DNA of 20,540 nt from positions 1 through 20,540 of the forward strand of contig PBDC01000042.1 in assembly GCA_002717185.1 (NCBI GenBank), in the 5' to 3' direction. The DNA comes from Rhodospirillaceae bacterium (GTDB taxonomy: Bacteria > Pseudomonadota > Alphaproteobacteria > UBA8366 > GCA-2717185). Position 1 is the stretch's first letter. The number at the start of each line of letters is the position of its first letter. Under the pieces are notes generated by a model. That model was not told where the DNA came from. It searched no databases and worked only from the letters and a program-made list of their open reading frames with translations. The translations under genes and the position numbers were made by a program. This document shows, piece by piece, positions 6,607 to 15,571 of the stretch.

Positions 6607-7518
6607 TCAAGTTGGCGGCGCCAAGGTAACTGGATCGAAGTTTTGCTCTGCGTTACAGAATTGGCAGCTGACGACGATTTTGCCATCGATGGTCATTTCT
6701 TCTCGTTCTTCCGCACTTAACATTGATATGGCCGCTTGCATGCGTGCGGGTGAGCATTTGCACGAAAATCTCAGCGATCGGGGTGCGAAAACCCGCACAC
6801 CGTTCTCATGGAACAGGCGGAACAGCAGTTCGTCAGAGTTGAGACCCGCATCGCAAAGCTCTTCCGTTGTACAGCTTCCCATCATCGCCAGTGCATCGCG
6901 CCAGCCTTCTTCTAACCGTTCGCGTTCGAACGGCTTTTCGTCTTCAGGCAATCGCTGCAGAACCAGTGCGCCGCCCCGCCACCCGTTTTCGTTGTCATGA
7001 CGGCAGGCGAGCTTGACCGCGGCCGTATACTGGCTTGATTGGTGAAAATAGTGGTGCACGCAATCCGCCAAGTTTGCGCCTTGGAGATCGACGATACCTT
7101 GATGCTGTTCAGTATCTGGCCCTTGGTCTACGGTAAAAGCGAGCCGGCCGGCCCCGATCAGGCGAGGCACCGGTGAACCCATGGCCCCGTCAGGAATCGT
7201 GTCCCGAACATCAGCGAAGCCGCGAATGGCGCCGTCCGTTGTGACATCAGCTACCAGCATCTTAACGGGCCCGTCGCCGCGTGCCTGTATGCTAAAGACC
7301 CCTTCGAATTTCAAACCCGCGGACAAGCCGGATACCAGTGCGAGGGCTTCGCCAAGCAGCACGGCCACAGGCTCCGGATAGTCGTGCGCGGACAACGGGG
7401 CGTGCAAGGCGGGGCCCAAACGGACGAGCCGGCCATGCAGTCCGTTGGCGTCGATCATGAATGGCCGTATGAAATCGTCAGTGTTTTTCAGCTGAGCTGT
7501 CTCGGTCACGAAAGACAC
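6607..7518 (-). CDS. hslO: Hsp33 redox-regulated chaperone
   Basis: A 303-residue cytoplasmic holdase. It is inactive when reduced and zinc-bound; oxidation of its cysteines releases zinc and exposes a substrate-binding surface. The C-terminal switch is intact: C253-x-C255 and C285-x-x-C288. The N-terminal part shows DDFIRPFMI followed by a GRLVRLG segment and a [12 protein letters not shown] stretch (81-92), as in the family. The start is drawn as the GTG at 7518, which overlaps argF by 13 bases. A second GTG at 7509 would overlap the argF stop by 4 bases (GTGA). No ribosome binding site decides between them. The position after argF suggests it is translated by coupling. Confidence 0.95.
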   Translation of the reverse strand: MSFVTETAQLKNTDDFIRPFMIDANGLHGRLVRLGPALHAPLSAHDYPEPVAVLLGEALALVSGLSAGLKFEGVFSIQARGDGPVKMLVADVTTDGAIRGFADVRDTIPDGAMGSPVPRLIGAGRLAFTVDQGPDTEQHQGIVDLQGANLADCVHHYFHQSSQYTAAVKLACRHDNENGWRGGALVLQRLPEDEKPFERERLEEGWRDALAMMGSCTTEELCDAGLNSDELLFRLFHENGVRVFAPRSLRFSCKCSPARMQAAISMLSAEEREEMTIDGKIVVSCQFCNAEQNFDPVTLAPPT

Positions 7519-8411
7519 CAGGCGAGTATGCCCTTCTGGGCGTGCAAGCGGTTTTCCGCTTCATCCCAGACAACTGATTGTGGCCCGTCGATTATGCTTT
7601 CCGTGACTTCCTCGCCGCGATGTGCGGGCAAGCAGTGCATGAAGATCGCATCCGGCTTCGCTTTCGCCATCAGCTCGCCATCGACCTGATATGAACGCAG
7701 CAGATTGTGGCGGAACTCGCTTTTTGAATTGTTCATCGACACCCATGTGTCGGTGACAACGCAATCTGCGCCTTCGACCGCGACACTCGGGTCAGCAATA
7801 ACCTGGACCTTGGCGCCCTGTTTTTTCGCCCAGGCGAGGGCGTCTGTGTTCGGTGACAGTTCGGGCGGGCAGGCAAGACGCAATTCGAAGTCAAAGCGAA
7901 CAGCTGCCTGTATCCAGCTTAACGCCATGTTGTTGCCGTCGCCGCTCCATGCGATGACGCGGTCCCGGATCGGTCCTCGATGTTCTTCGAACGTCATGAC
8001 GTCTGCCATCAACTGGCAGGGATGTGTGTCGTCGGTCAGACCGTTGATCACCGGGACTGTGGCGAATTCCGCCATCTCGTGCAATTTGTCGGGCGAGGTC
8101 GTGCGCATCATGATGATATCTACAAAGCGCGACAGGACACGCGCGGTATCGGCCACCGTTTCACCCTGACCAAGCTGCGCGTCATTTTGGGTCAAGTGGA
8201 CTGTTTCGCCGCCCAACTGTCGCATGCCAACATCGAAGCTGATACGTGTTCGGGTCGACGGTTTCTCGAACACGAGCGCCAGAAATTTTCCCTCCAGGGG
8301 CCGCATATTTGCTGCCGTACCGTCCTTGAATCCCTTGCTGAGGGAGAACATTTCCCGCAGCGTGGCTTCGTCGAATGGTTTGATGTCGAGAAAATGCCGC
8401 GGCTCAGCCAT
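7506..8411 (-). CDS. argF: ornithine carbamoyltransferase
   Basis: A 301-residue cytoplasmic enzyme that joins carbamoyl phosphate and ornithine to give citrulline, the sixth step of arginine synthesis. All active-site motifs are present: STRTR (52-56) for carbamoyl phosphate, HPCQ (130-133), DTWVSM (221-226) for ornithine, and HCLPAHRG (259-266) with the reactive cysteine. The SM pair of DTWVSM points to ornithine rather than aspartate as the acceptor. Length is normal for an anabolic enzyme. The ATG overlaps the end of argD by 8 bases, and the 3' end overlaps hslO, so the three are tightly coupled. Confidence 0.97.
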   Translation of the reverse strand: MAEPRHFLDIKPFDEATLREMFSLSKGFKDGTAANMRPLEGKFLALVFEKPSTRTRISFDVGMRQLGGETVHLTQNDAQLGQGETVADTARVLSRFVDIIMMRTTSPDKLHEMAEFATVPVINGLTDDTHPCQLMADVMTFEEHRGPIRDRVIAWSGDGNNMALSWIQAAVRFDFELRLACPPELSPNTDALAWAKKQGAKVQVIADPSVAVEGADCVVTDTWVSMNNSKSEFRHNLLRSYQVDGELMAKAKPDAIFMHCLPAHRGEEVTESIIDGPQSVVWDEAENRLHAQKGILAWCLS

Positions 8412-9582
8412 CGCCCGCAGCCCAGTTCTTGCCTACCCTGTCGACGATATCCAACGCCTGGTCGATATGGCTTTCATCGATGTTCAGCGGCGGTAGCAGG
8501 CGCGCTACATTTTCACCGGCCGGCACCGTCAGCATGCCTGCTTTTTGGAAGGCGACGACGATATCACCTGCCGGCACGACGCATTTAATGCCGATCATCA
8601 GCCCGGCGCCGCGGACCGATTCATAAACATCTGGATAGCGGCCCACGACTTCGCTCAAGCGGTCCCAAAGTATTTGGCCCTTCTTCTCGACACCTTTCAG
8701 AAATCCGTCTTCAAGCAGCACATCGAGAACAGCGTTACCAACCGAGACAGCCAGCGGGTTACCCCCGAAAGTGCTGCCATGTGTGCCAGGAACCATGCCT
8801 TTCGCTGCATCTTCCGTCGCTATGAAGGCGCCGATGGGGAAACCGCTGCCCAGACCTTTGGCGATGGCCATAACGTCTGGTGTAATTCCTGCCCATTCGT
8901 GAGCAAACAGTTTGCCGGTTCGGCCGTAACCACACTGCACTTCATCGAACAGCAGCAGCACGCCAAACTCGTCGGCGATTTCGCGCAGACTTCGCAGATA
9001 TTCCAGATCGGCGGGTCGGATGCCGCCTTCACCCTGAATAGGTTCGAAGGCGATGGCCGCGGTCTCTGGCCCGATGGCGTTACGCAACTCGTTCAGGTTG
9101 TCGAACGGCACTTGATCAAAACCGTCCGCAGGGGGGCCAAAGCCTTCGAGATGCTTTTCATTTTTTGCCGCGGCGATGGTCGCAAGCGATCGACCGTGGA
9201 ATGCGCCTTCGACCGTCACAATGCGCCATCGTTCTGGCGCCCCCTCAGCGAATTGATAGCGGCGACACAGTTTGATCGCGCCTTCCATTGCTTCGAGCCC
9301 GGTACTGCAGAAAAACACCTTGTCGGCAAAGGTAGCTTTCGCAAGGCGGTCCGCCAGTCGGGTTTGTTCGGGAATGTTATAAAGGTTCGAAACATGCCAC
9401 AGCTTGGCCGCCTGATCCTGCAAGGTCTTTACCAGGTGCGGATGAGAATGGCCCAGCGAATTAACCGCGATGCCGGCCGCGAAATCGAGGAATTGTCGTC
9501 CATCTGTCGTGATGAGATAAGGGCCTTCGCCTCTTTCGAACTCCAGATCGTAACGACCGTATGTCGACATAACTGCTGACAT
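8404..9582 (-). CDS. argD: acetylornithine aminotransferase
   Basis: A 392-residue PLP-dependent class III aminotransferase. It converts N-acetylglutamate semialdehyde to N-acetylornithine in arginine synthesis, and the family often also serves lysine synthesis. Visible features are [12 protein letters not shown] (37-48), [14 protein letters not shown] (92-105) for the PLP phosphate, the [12 protein letters not shown] segment with D223, and PLP lysine K242 in AIAKGLGSG. The start at 9582 is chosen for GGGAGG 7 bases upstream; an in-frame TTG at 9597 precedes that site. It is first in argD-argF-hslO and has its own promoter with an embedded palindrome about 60-80 bases upstream. Confidence 0.96.
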   Translation of the reverse strand: MSAVMSTYGRYDLEFERGEGPYLITTDGRQFLDFAAGIAVNSLGHSHPHLVKTLQDQAAKLWHVSNLYNIPEQTRLADRLAKATFADKVFFCSTGLEAMEGAIKLCRRYQFAEGAPERWRIVTVEGAFHGRSLATIAAAKNEKHLEGFGPPADGFDQVPFDNLNELRNAIGPETAAIAFEPIQGEGGIRPADLEYLRSLREIADEFGVLLLFDEVQCGYGRTGKLFAHEWAGITPDVMAIAKGLGSGFPIGAFIATEDAAKGMVPGTHGSTFGGNPLAVSVGNAVLDVLLEDGFLKGVEKKGQILWDRLSEVVGRYPDVYESVRGAGLMIGIKCVVPAGDIVVAFQKAGMLTVPAGENVARLLPPLNIDESHIDQALDIVDRVGKNWAAGDG

Positions 9583-9627
9583 CGCAGAGCCTCCCAATTT
9601 GCCTAAAATCGGCGTTTCCGTTGAGAA

Positions 9628-9648
9628 AGGCGCGGAGTATCCGCGCTT
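9628..9648. promoter_or_regulatory. palindrome covering the argD -10 box, candidate operator
   Basis: GCGCGGA-GTA-TCCGCGC (9630-9646) is a perfect 7-base inverted repeat with a 3-base centre. A G-U and an A-T pair extend it outward. The -10 hexamer lies inside it, so a protein bound there would block RNA polymerase. I cannot match it to a known arginine regulator site. Confidence 0.45.
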
Positions 9649-9664
9649 GCCGGAAGCCTGTCAA
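9636..9664 (-). promoter_or_regulatory. sigma-70-type promoter of argD
   Basis: Read on the minus strand, TTGACA (9664-9659) is followed by exactly 17 bases and then GATACT (9641-9636). That is a perfect -35 and a 4/6 -10. Transcription would start near 9629, leaving about 47 bases before the argD ATG. Confidence 0.6.
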
Positions 9665-9959
9665 CTTTCGGTTTACTGCATTCGACCGGCGGTTTTAAAG
9701 AAATTTGGGGTCAGACGGTCCTGAGACAATCCGGCGAGATCGCTAACCAAGATACAATTGAGAACTAGGAATTCAGCAAGGGCGACATTCATACGGTTGT
9801 CGTTGAATTACACCGCATACGATTGTTCTATCACGTACAGGCCGAGCAATTATGAAGGATGACTACTTTGGCTTTTTAGTGCCTTCGGATTATCAAATAA
9901 AAGGTCTGTCGAGTACGCCGAAGAAGACGAAATGTCCCTTTGCGGTAGGTTTGGGTTGT
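9665..9959. other. intergenic stretch between argD promoter and the COG0523 gene
   Basis: About 300 bases without a gene I can support. It is AT-richer than its flanks. A 61-codon plus-strand frame from 9852 has no ribosome binding site and runs into the antisense of the COG0523 gene. I see no tRNA, repeat family or recognisable gene fragment here. Confidence 0.5.
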
Positions 9960-9973
9960 GCTGCGTCAGCAGC
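9960..9973 (-). terminator. small hairpin just after the COG0523 gene
   Basis: GCTGC-TGAC-GCAGC on the minus strand lies 4 bases after the stop codon. A second pair of arms, GCTCA/TGAGC (9976-9992), overlaps the stop. There is no T-run, so it is at most a weak or Rho-assisted end. Confidence 0.25.
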
Positions 9974-9977
9974 CCGC

Positions 9978-11030
9978 TCAGGCTCGGTGAGCTTCGACAA
10001 AGGCGCGAAACATTTGTTCGACGGGCTCTTGGTTTAGATCGCGGGTTATCATTACGATGCGGGTGCGCCTATCATCATCGGGCCAGGAATCGAGCGTCGC
10101 CGGAGGATGAAAAACGTGCTGCACTCCATGTACAGCCACCGGGTTGTCAGTATCGGTCACATGCAGGATGCCTTTAACCCGAAGCAACGCCTCACCATGC
10201 GTTGAAATAAGCGCCTCCATCCAGTCGGCGAAAGCATCCCAAGGCATGCGTGTCCTCGAAGTTAAGCAAAAGGACCGTATCCGGTCGTCATGGCGGTTGA
10301 TGTCGTTATGGTGATGATGGTCACCGTGATCTGCCGAATAGGCTTCTTCCTGCAGCCAGCGTGCGACGTCGGGCGATTTCGTTTCTGGATTGTAAAGCCC
10401 GGCACCGAAAAGGGTATTTGGATCGACGTCACCTTGGAAAATCGGTTGGATTGGCGCGGCGGGGTTGATGGTTCGCAAACGTTCGGATAGCGATGTGGCA
10501 ACGTTTTCGTCGATTAGGTCCCGTTTAGTGATCAGCAAGCGGTCGGCGACGGCTGCCTGTTTGACTGACTCAAATTGTGAATCCATCTGTTTCAGCCCGT
10601 GCACACCGTCAACCGTTGTGATAACGCCGTCGAGCCGGTAGCGCGCGGCGAGCAAAGGATCAGTCATCAAGGTATGCAGAATCGGTGCAGGATCGGCCAA
10701 GTCGGTCGTTTCGATGACCAGTCGCGAGAACTCGGGAACATCGCCGGTCACTCTGCGCCGAAATAGGTTGCGCAGCGTATCGATTAGGTCCCCTCGGATC
10801 GTGCAGCATAGACAGCCGCTGTCCATAACAATGACGTCGTCGTTAGAGGATTCCACCAGCATATGGTCGAGACCGACTTCGCCAAATTCGTTTATAACGA
10901 CGGCTGTATCACGCATCGCCGGATTTCGTAGCAGATGCGACAAAAGGGTTGTCTTGCCGCTGCCCAGAAAGCCGGTCAGCACTGAAATCGGTATACGCTC
11001 GCCGGTATCATGAAGTTGGTCTTCGGTCAT
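9978..11030 (-). CDS. COG0523 (CobW/ZigA/YciC-like) metal-chaperone GTPase
   Basis: A 350-residue G3E GTPase. Members of COG0523 pass metal, often zinc under shortage, to client proteins. Visible motifs are the Walker A GFLGSGKTT (20-28), the metal-site SGCLCCT with C73, C75 and C76, ETTDLADP (107-114), and TKRD (168-171) in the base-recognition position. A histidine-rich linker (HGDHHHHND, about 235-243) could bind zinc, and a CobW C-terminal domain follows from about 252. The gene starts 4 bases after zur on the same strand, which argues for a zinc role rather than cobalamin synthesis. No cobalamin gene is nearby. The client protein is unknown. Confidence 0.92.
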   Translation of the reverse strand: MTEDQLHDTGERIPISVLTGFLGSGKTTLLSHLLRNPAMRDTAVVINEFGEVGLDHMLVESSNDDVIVMDSGCLCCTIRGDLIDTLRNLFRRRVTGDVPEFSRLVIETTDLADPAPILHTLMTDPLLAARYRLDGVITTVDGVHGLKQMDSQFESVKQAAVADRLLITKRDLIDENVATSLSERLRTINPAAPIQPIFQGDVDPNTLFGAGLYNPETKSPDVARWLQEEAYSADHGDHHHHNDINRHDDRIRSFCLTSRTRMPWDAFADWMEALISTHGEALLRVKGILHVTDTDNPVAVHGVQHVFHPPATLDSWPDDDRRTRIVMITRDLNQEPVEQMFRAFVEAHRA

Positions 11031-11034
11031 GGTG

Positions 11035-11526
11035 CTATCCGGTGCTAATGGGACGGCAATCAGGGCAAAGTCCAGTGACCTCGATCATCTGACGCTGGGC
11101 GAAAAATCCCATTGCGCCGGCAGTGCGCTGAACTGCATCGTTGATTTGCGGGTCATCCATTTCAGCTGCCGCACCACAACTCTCACAAATGAGGAACTGG
11201 CCGGTATGACGTTCATTCGGATGAGTACAACCAACGAAAGCATTCATCGATTCGATCCGGTGAATTAGGCCGATTTCAATTAGGAAGTCGAGCGCGCGAT
11301 AAACCGTCGGGGGTGCCGCGCGGGGGTATACTGATTGCAGTGCCTTGAGGATCGAGTAAGCGCCAATCGGTTGATGGCTGCTCCATACCAAGGTCAAGAC
11401 CCGCTTGCGAATTCTAGTGAAACGCATGCCGCGCTCGACGCAAATCTGAGTCGCGACTTCGATCGCTTCATCGATGCAGATTTGGTGGTCGTGAGAGCTG
11501 GTTTTGAACGCGTGCGATAGCGGCAT
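11035..11526 (-). CDS. zur: zinc uptake regulator Zur (Fur family)
   Basis: A 163-residue Fur-family repressor that binds DNA when zinc is plentiful. The winged-helix DNA-binding part ends in APPTVYRALDFLIEIGLIHRI (71-91). The dimerisation part carries two structural zinc pairs, C114-x-x-C117 and C154-x-x-C157. Histidines and C100 in the FVGCTHPNERH segment are in the place of the sensory site. FVGCTH and the downstream COG0523 gene point to Zur rather than Fur or PerR. The ATG has no ribosome binding site; only 6 bases separate it from an extended -10 box, so the mRNA may be leaderless. I found no convincing Zur box upstream. Confidence 0.93.
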   Translation of the reverse strand: MPLSHAFKTSSHDHQICIDEAIEVATQICVERGMRFTRIRKRVLTLVWSSHQPIGAYSILKALQSVYPRAAPPTVYRALDFLIEIGLIHRIESMNAFVGCTHPNERHTGQFLICESCGAAAEMDDPQINDAVQRTAGAMGFFAQRQMIEVTGLCPDCRPISTG

Positions 11527-11532
11527 AGTTGA

Positions 11533-11541
11533 ATTATAGCA
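11533..11541 (-). promoter_or_regulatory. extended -10 promoter of zur, likely leaderless
   Basis: On the minus strand TGCTATAAT is a perfect extended -10 (TGnTATAAT). The A of the zur ATG is the seventh base after it, where transcription would begin. No good -35 is seen, which extended -10 promoters tolerate. Confidence 0.55.
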
Positions 11542-11587
11542 GCTGTACGGAGCACCGCTATGGAATTTCGCTACACAGTTCAGCGGG

Positions 11588-11610
11588 AGCGCGATAGGTT
11601 CGGACGCGCT
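11588..11610. repeat. inverted repeat before ribF
   Basis: AGCGCG (11588-11593) and CGCGCT (11605-11610) form a perfect 6-base stem with an 11-base loop, 22 bases before the ribF ATG. It lies in the zur/ribF divergent gap. It has none of the conserved parts of an FMN riboswitch. It may be a 5' hairpin or chance. Confidence 0.25.
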
Positions 11611-11632
11611 GTGGAAAACAAACGGATTGGAT

Positions 11633-12589
11633 ATGCAGGTTATCAGGAATCTTGAAAACGTGCCGGAATGTATGCGCGAGTGTGTTGCGGTGCTTGGAAA
11701 TTTCGACGGTGTGCATCGTGGACATCAAGCAGTTATAGGCTGCGGTGCAGATCTTGCGCGTCAGGGCGGGATCCCGCTAGTTGTCTTGACATTCGAACCA
11801 CACCCGCGCAGCTTTTTTCGGCCGCATGACGCTCCGTTTCGGCTAACGCCATTTCAGAACAAGGCTCACCATATCGAGGCATTGGGCGTCGATGCGCTTA
11901 TTGCGCTGACCTTCGACGAGGCGCTTTCACGATTGGGTGGCGAGGAATTTATTAAGCACGTGATCGTGCAGGGTATGGCCGCTAAGCATATCGTTGTCGG
12001 ACAGGACTTCAGATTTGGCCATCAACGCAGCGGCGACACTGCGCTGCTCTGCGCGTATGGTGAACAGGGTGGTTACGCCGTTATGACGGTTGATCCAGTC
12101 TCGTCCGCCGATGCCGAAATTTATTCCTCCAGCCATATCCGCGAACAGTTGGAAACGGGTAAGCCAGGCCATGCTGCTGCGATGCTGGGTCGACCATTTG
12201 AGATCGAGGGTATGGTTGAGCATGGCGACAAACGGGGCCGGACGCTGGGGTTTCCGACCGCTAATATTAATATTGGCGAATATATTCGTCCCGCACGAGG
12301 GGTATACGCTATCCGCGCCGGGTTGGAAAAGGATGGAGAGCTTCACTGGATTGATGGCGTCGCGAATTTTGGCAATCGGCCGACGATTGGCGGCGATAGC
12401 TTGTTGCTCGAGGTGCATTTGTTTGATTTTGACGGCGATCTCTATGGCAAGGTATTGCGTGTCGCCCTGATCGAATACCTGCGGGCGGAGCGAAAATTTG
12501 ATGGTCTCGAGGCTCTCAAGGCGCAGATCGACGAAGATGGTGCCACGGCGCGCCGAGTTCTTACCGTTCGGGCTGCGGGAGCATCTTGA
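11633..12589 (+). CDS. ribF: bifunctional riboflavin kinase / FAD synthetase
   Basis: A 318-residue cytoplasmic enzyme making FMN from riboflavin and then FAD from FMN, with ATP in both steps. The N-terminal nucleotidyltransferase domain shows LGNFDGVHRGH (21-31), FEPHPRSFF (about 54-62), GQDFRFGHQRSGD (about 123-135) and SSSHIR. The C-terminal kinase domain shows KRGRTLGFPTANI (about 200-212), GVANFGNRPTIGG and the LEVHLFDFDGDLYG strand with its catalytic glutamate. The start is set at the ATG 11633; an in-frame TTG lies two codons upstream. Neither has a clear ribosome binding site. It diverges from zur and precedes ileS by 82 bases, the common ribF-ileS-lspA order. Confidence 0.95.
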   Translation: MQVIRNLENVPECMRECVAVLGNFDGVHRGHQAVIGCGADLARQGGIPLVVLTFEPHPRSFFRPHDAPFRLTPFQNKAHHIEALGVDALIALTFDEALSRLGGEEFIKHVIVQGMAAKHIVVGQDFRFGHQRSGDTALLCAYGEQGGYAVMTVDPVSSADAEIYSSSHIREQLETGKPGHAAAMLGRPFEIEGMVEHGDKRGRTLGFPTANINIGEYIRPARGVYAIRAGLEKDGELHWIDGVANFGNRPTIGGDSLLLEVHLFDFDGDLYGKVLRVALIEYLRAERKFDGLEALKAQIDEDGATARRVLTVRAAGAS

Positions 12590-12671
12590 CCTTAACAAAG
12601 GCCATGCATAGGATCGCCCGCCCGCTAATAGGCGGAAAACCAATGATTAGGACGAAAGTGGAGCCCGTGCA

Positions 12672-15560
12672 ATGAGCGCGGATTACAAGGACACGGTCTT
12701 CCTGCCGAAGACGGACTTCCCGATGAAGGCTGGCTTGCCAAAACGCGAGCCGCAATTGCTGGAGCGCTGGGCGGAGATTGACCTTTGGAAGCAGCTGCGC
12801 GAGCAGTCTGCAGGACGCGATCCCTTTATCTTGCATGACGGGCCGCCTTACGCGAATGGCCATCTGCATATAGGGCATGCGCTCAACAAAATCCTGAAGG
12901 ACATTATCAATCGCTTTGAACAGATGCGCGGCAAAAACGCGCATTACGTTCCGGGCTGGGACTGCCACGGACTGCCGATAGAATGGAAGATTGAGGAGAA
13001 ATATCGAGAAGAGGGTCGTGATAAGGACGAAGTGCCGATTGTCGAGTTTCGGAAGGAATGCCGTGAATTTGCCGATCACTGGATCGGCGTGCAACGCGAA
13101 GAGTTCAAGCGCATGGGCGTTGTTGGGGATTGGGACGATCCCTATACGACGATGGCCTACCATGCAGAAGCGCAGATCGCCGCCGAGCTCCTGAAATTTT
13201 CGGAATCCGGACAGCTTTATCGCGGCTCAAAGCCGGTTATGTGGTCGGTTGTCGAGCGCACAGCCTTGGCCGAAGCGGAAGTAGAATATCACGACCATGT
13301 ATCGCCGACGATCTGGGTAAAGTTCCCGGTCGTTCAAACGAATGCGGATTTTCTAAACGGTGCCTCAGTCCTTATCTGGACAACAACGCCTTGGACCATT
13401 CCCGCCAACCGGGCTATCGTTTATTCGTCCGACATTCAATATGGTGTTTACGAAGTCACTGCTGTACCGGAGGACAATTGGGCAAAGCTCGGCGAGCGGC
13501 TGATCCTTGCAGACGTGTTGGCCGAAAGCGTGCAGAAGGCGGCACGGATAGAGTCCTGGGTCCGCCAAGGTGATGTCAATCCGAGCTCCATCGCGCGATG
13601 TGCGCACCCGTTCCACGGTCTTGCGGGCAGCGAGGGCTTCTGGAACTACGGTGTTCCTGTGCTGCCGGGCGACTATGTCACCGACGATGCCGGTACCGGC
13701 TTCGTGCATACCGCCCCCGGACACGGGGCTGACGATTACAACACCTTCGTGCAGAACCGCGCCGTATTCGCCGATTTGGGCCTTACCGAGGTGCCGCACA
13801 CGGTGGGTGAGCGCGGAGAATATTACGATCATGTGCCGTTGCTTGCCGGTAGTCGCATCTATGACGAAAATGGCAAGGAAGGCGATGCCAACCAGTTGGT
13901 GATCGATCTATTATTGCAGAGCGGTGCTTTGATGGCGCGCGGCCGGTTAAACCATCAATATCCGCATTCCTGGCGCTCGAAGGCGCCGCTGATATTCCGC
14001 AACACGCCTCAATGGTTCATCTCTATGAGCGACGAAAAAGGTGTGGATGGTTTGCGCGGCAAGGCGCTTAAGGCGATTGATGAGACAGCGTTCTATCCTG
14101 CGAGCGGCCGAAATCGTCTATACAGCATGATTGAGCAGCGGCCCGACTGGGTGATTTCTCGTCAACGCGCCTGGGGCGTGCCGATCACCGTGTTCGTCGA
14201 GAAGGTGACGGGTGAGATTTTGGTCGATGACGACGTCAATCAACGAATTGTTGATATCTTTGAAGACGAAGGTGCGGACGCATGGTTCACCGGTCCGCCC
14301 TCCCGCTTTCTTGGCGAAGGCCGCGATCCGAACGCTTATGAACAGGTGACGGATATCCTGGACGTTTGGTTCGATTCCGGTTCGACCCATAGTTTTGTGC
14401 TGGAAAATCGCAATGAGCTGAGTTGGCCGGCATCTCTATATCTTGAAGGTTCCGACCAGCATCGGGGCTGGTTCCATTCCTCGCTGTTGGAAGCTTGTGG
14501 GACCCGGAACCGCGCACCATTCGAGAGTGTGCTGACGCACGGCTTCGTTATGGCCGAGGACGGTCGTAAGATGTCGAAGTCGCTTGGTAATGTGGTTGTA
14601 CCGCAGGCAGTTACAGATCAGTTCGGTGCTGAGACGCTTCGCCTTTGGGTCGTTGCTTCCGACTACTCGGAAGACTTGAAAATCGGGCCGGAAATTATCA
14701 AACGGCTAATCGATTCCTATAGGCGACTGCGCAACACGTTGCGGTGGCTGCTTGGCAATCTGCGTACGTACGATGCTTCAGCGCGTGTGGCTGTTGAGGA
14801 TATGCCAGAATTGGAGCGTTGGATCCTGCATCGACTACACGGACTCGACGGGCTCGTGCGGTCCTCTGCTTCGGAATACGATTTTCACCGAATTTTTCGG
14901 GAGCTGCATGATTTTTGTGCGGTTGATTTGTCGGCTTTCTATTTCGACATCCGCAAGGACAGCCTTTATTGCGATGCCGAGAGCAATAAGACCCGGCGCG
15001 CGGCCCTGACCGTCTTGGACGAGATATTTAACTGTCTAACCGCCTGGTTTGCTCCGATACTGTCCTTCACAGCAGAGGAAGCTTGGCTCGCACGCACCGG
15101 CCACGCGAAGGACAATAGCGTGCATCTGCGGCAGTTCCCCGATTTACCTGAAAGTTGGCGCGACGATGCGTTGGCTGTTAAATGGGACATGGTGCGTCAG
15201 GTTCGACGAGTGATGACCGGTGCGTTGGAAATCGAACGTGCCGAGAAGCGAATTGGATCGAGCCTGCAAGCGGCTCCGACAGTATACATGACGGCGGAAG
15301 CCATCGCTGCTTTTCAGGGAGTCGATGCGGCTGAAATCGCGATCACATCGGGTGTCACGCTGATCGAGGGCATTCCGCCCGAAGGCGCATTTACGTTGCC
15401 GGAGGTTTCGGATATCGGCGTTGTCGTCAACCCGGCGCTCGGTGAAAAATGTGAGCGCTGCTGGCGATTTCTCCCCGATGTGGGAGCTGATCCCGCCTTG
15501 CCCGGCGTTTGTGGCCGCTGCGCCGACGTCGTTCGTACCATGCGGCCAGCTGCCGAATAG
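12672..15560 (+). CDS. ileS: isoleucyl-tRNA synthetase
   Basis: A class I aminoacyl-tRNA synthetase of 962 residues that charges tRNA-Ile and edits misactivated valine. The signatures are complete: HIGH at 66-69 in ANGHLHIGHA, and KMSKS at 633-637. The editing domain lies between them, with LIWTTTPWTIPANRA and DDAGTGFVHTAPGHGADDY. The C-terminal zinc finger is present with C927, C930, C947 and C950, as in bacterial-type IleRS. GTGGAGCC precedes the ATG by a few bases. Length is normal and no frame break is seen. I see no T-box or other riboswitch in the 82-base leader, as expected for this group. It is followed within 11 bases by lspA. Confidence 0.98.
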   Translation: MSADYKDTVFLPKTDFPMKAGLPKREPQLLERWAEIDLWKQLREQSAGRDPFILHDGPPYANGHLHIGHALNKILKDIINRFEQMRGKNAHYVPGWDCHGLPIEWKIEEKYREEGRDKDEVPIVEFRKECREFADHWIGVQREEFKRMGVVGDWDDPYTTMAYHAEAQIAAELLKFSESGQLYRGSKPVMWSVVERTALAEAEVEYHDHVSPTIWVKFPVVQTNADFLNGASVLIWTTTPWTIPANRAIVYSSDIQYGVYEVTAVPEDNWAKLGERLILADVLAESVQKAARIESWVRQGDVNPSSIARCAHPFHGLAGSEGFWNYGVPVLPGDYVTDDAGTGFVHTAPGHGADDYNTFVQNRAVFADLGLTEVPHTVGERGEYYDHVPLLAGSRIYDENGKEGDANQLVIDLLLQSGALMARGRLNHQYPHSWRSKAPLIFRNTPQWFISMSDEKGVDGLRGKALKAIDETAFYPASGRNRLYSMIEQRPDWVISRQRAWGVPITVFVEKVTGEILVDDDVNQRIVDIFEDEGADAWFTGPPSRFLGEGRDPNAYEQVTDILDVWFDSGSTHSFVLENRNELSWPASLYLEGSDQHRGWFHSSLLEACGTRNRAPFESVLTHGFVMAEDGRKMSKSLGNVVVPQAVTDQFGAETLRLWVVASDYSEDLKIGPEIIKRLIDSYRRLRNTLRWLLGNLRTYDASARVAVEDMPELERWILHRLHGLDGLVRSSASEYDFHRIFRELHDFCAVDLSAFYFDIRKDSLYCDAESNKTRRAALTVLDEIFNCLTAWFAPILSFTAEEAWLARTGHAKDNSVHLRQFPDLPESWRDDALAVKWDMVRQVRRVMTGALEIERAEKRIGSSLQAAPTVYMTAEAIAAFQGVDAAEIAITSGVTLIEGIPPEGAFTLPEVSDIGVVVNPALGEKCERCWRFLPDVGADPALPGVCGRCADVVRTMRPAAE

Positions 15561-15571
15561 GGGGATACACC

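Noticed and set aside
8545..9579. Long plus-strand open frame of 344 codons opposite argD
   Set aside because: It is the antisense shadow of argD, which has every aminotransferase motif. The plus-strand translation is rich in His, Arg and Cys with no recognisable domain.
9852..10037. 61-codon plus-strand frame in the argD/COG0523 gap
   Set aside because: It has no ribosome binding site and odd composition, and its 3' third is antisense to the COG0523 gene.
5613..11526. Redox/zinc gene island (hslO, bolA, GST, zur, COG0523) as a dedicated stress system
   Set aside because: The genes fall in separate transcripts and argD-argF-hslO is an ordinary alphaproteobacterial arrangement, so a common theme is not evidence of one system.
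11527..11632. FMN riboswitch or Zur box in the zur/ribF gap
   Set aside because: The gap is only about 100 bases and lacks the conserved FMN-aptamer elements. The weak ATAGC/GCTAT arms are 16 bases apart and not Zur-like.
11927..12643. 238-codon minus-strand frame opposite ribF
   Set aside because: It is antisense to ribF, whose kinase and transferase motifs are intact.
12561..13163. 200-codon minus-strand frame across the ribF/ileS junction
   Set aside because: It overlaps two well-supported genes and has no ribosome binding site or family resemblance.
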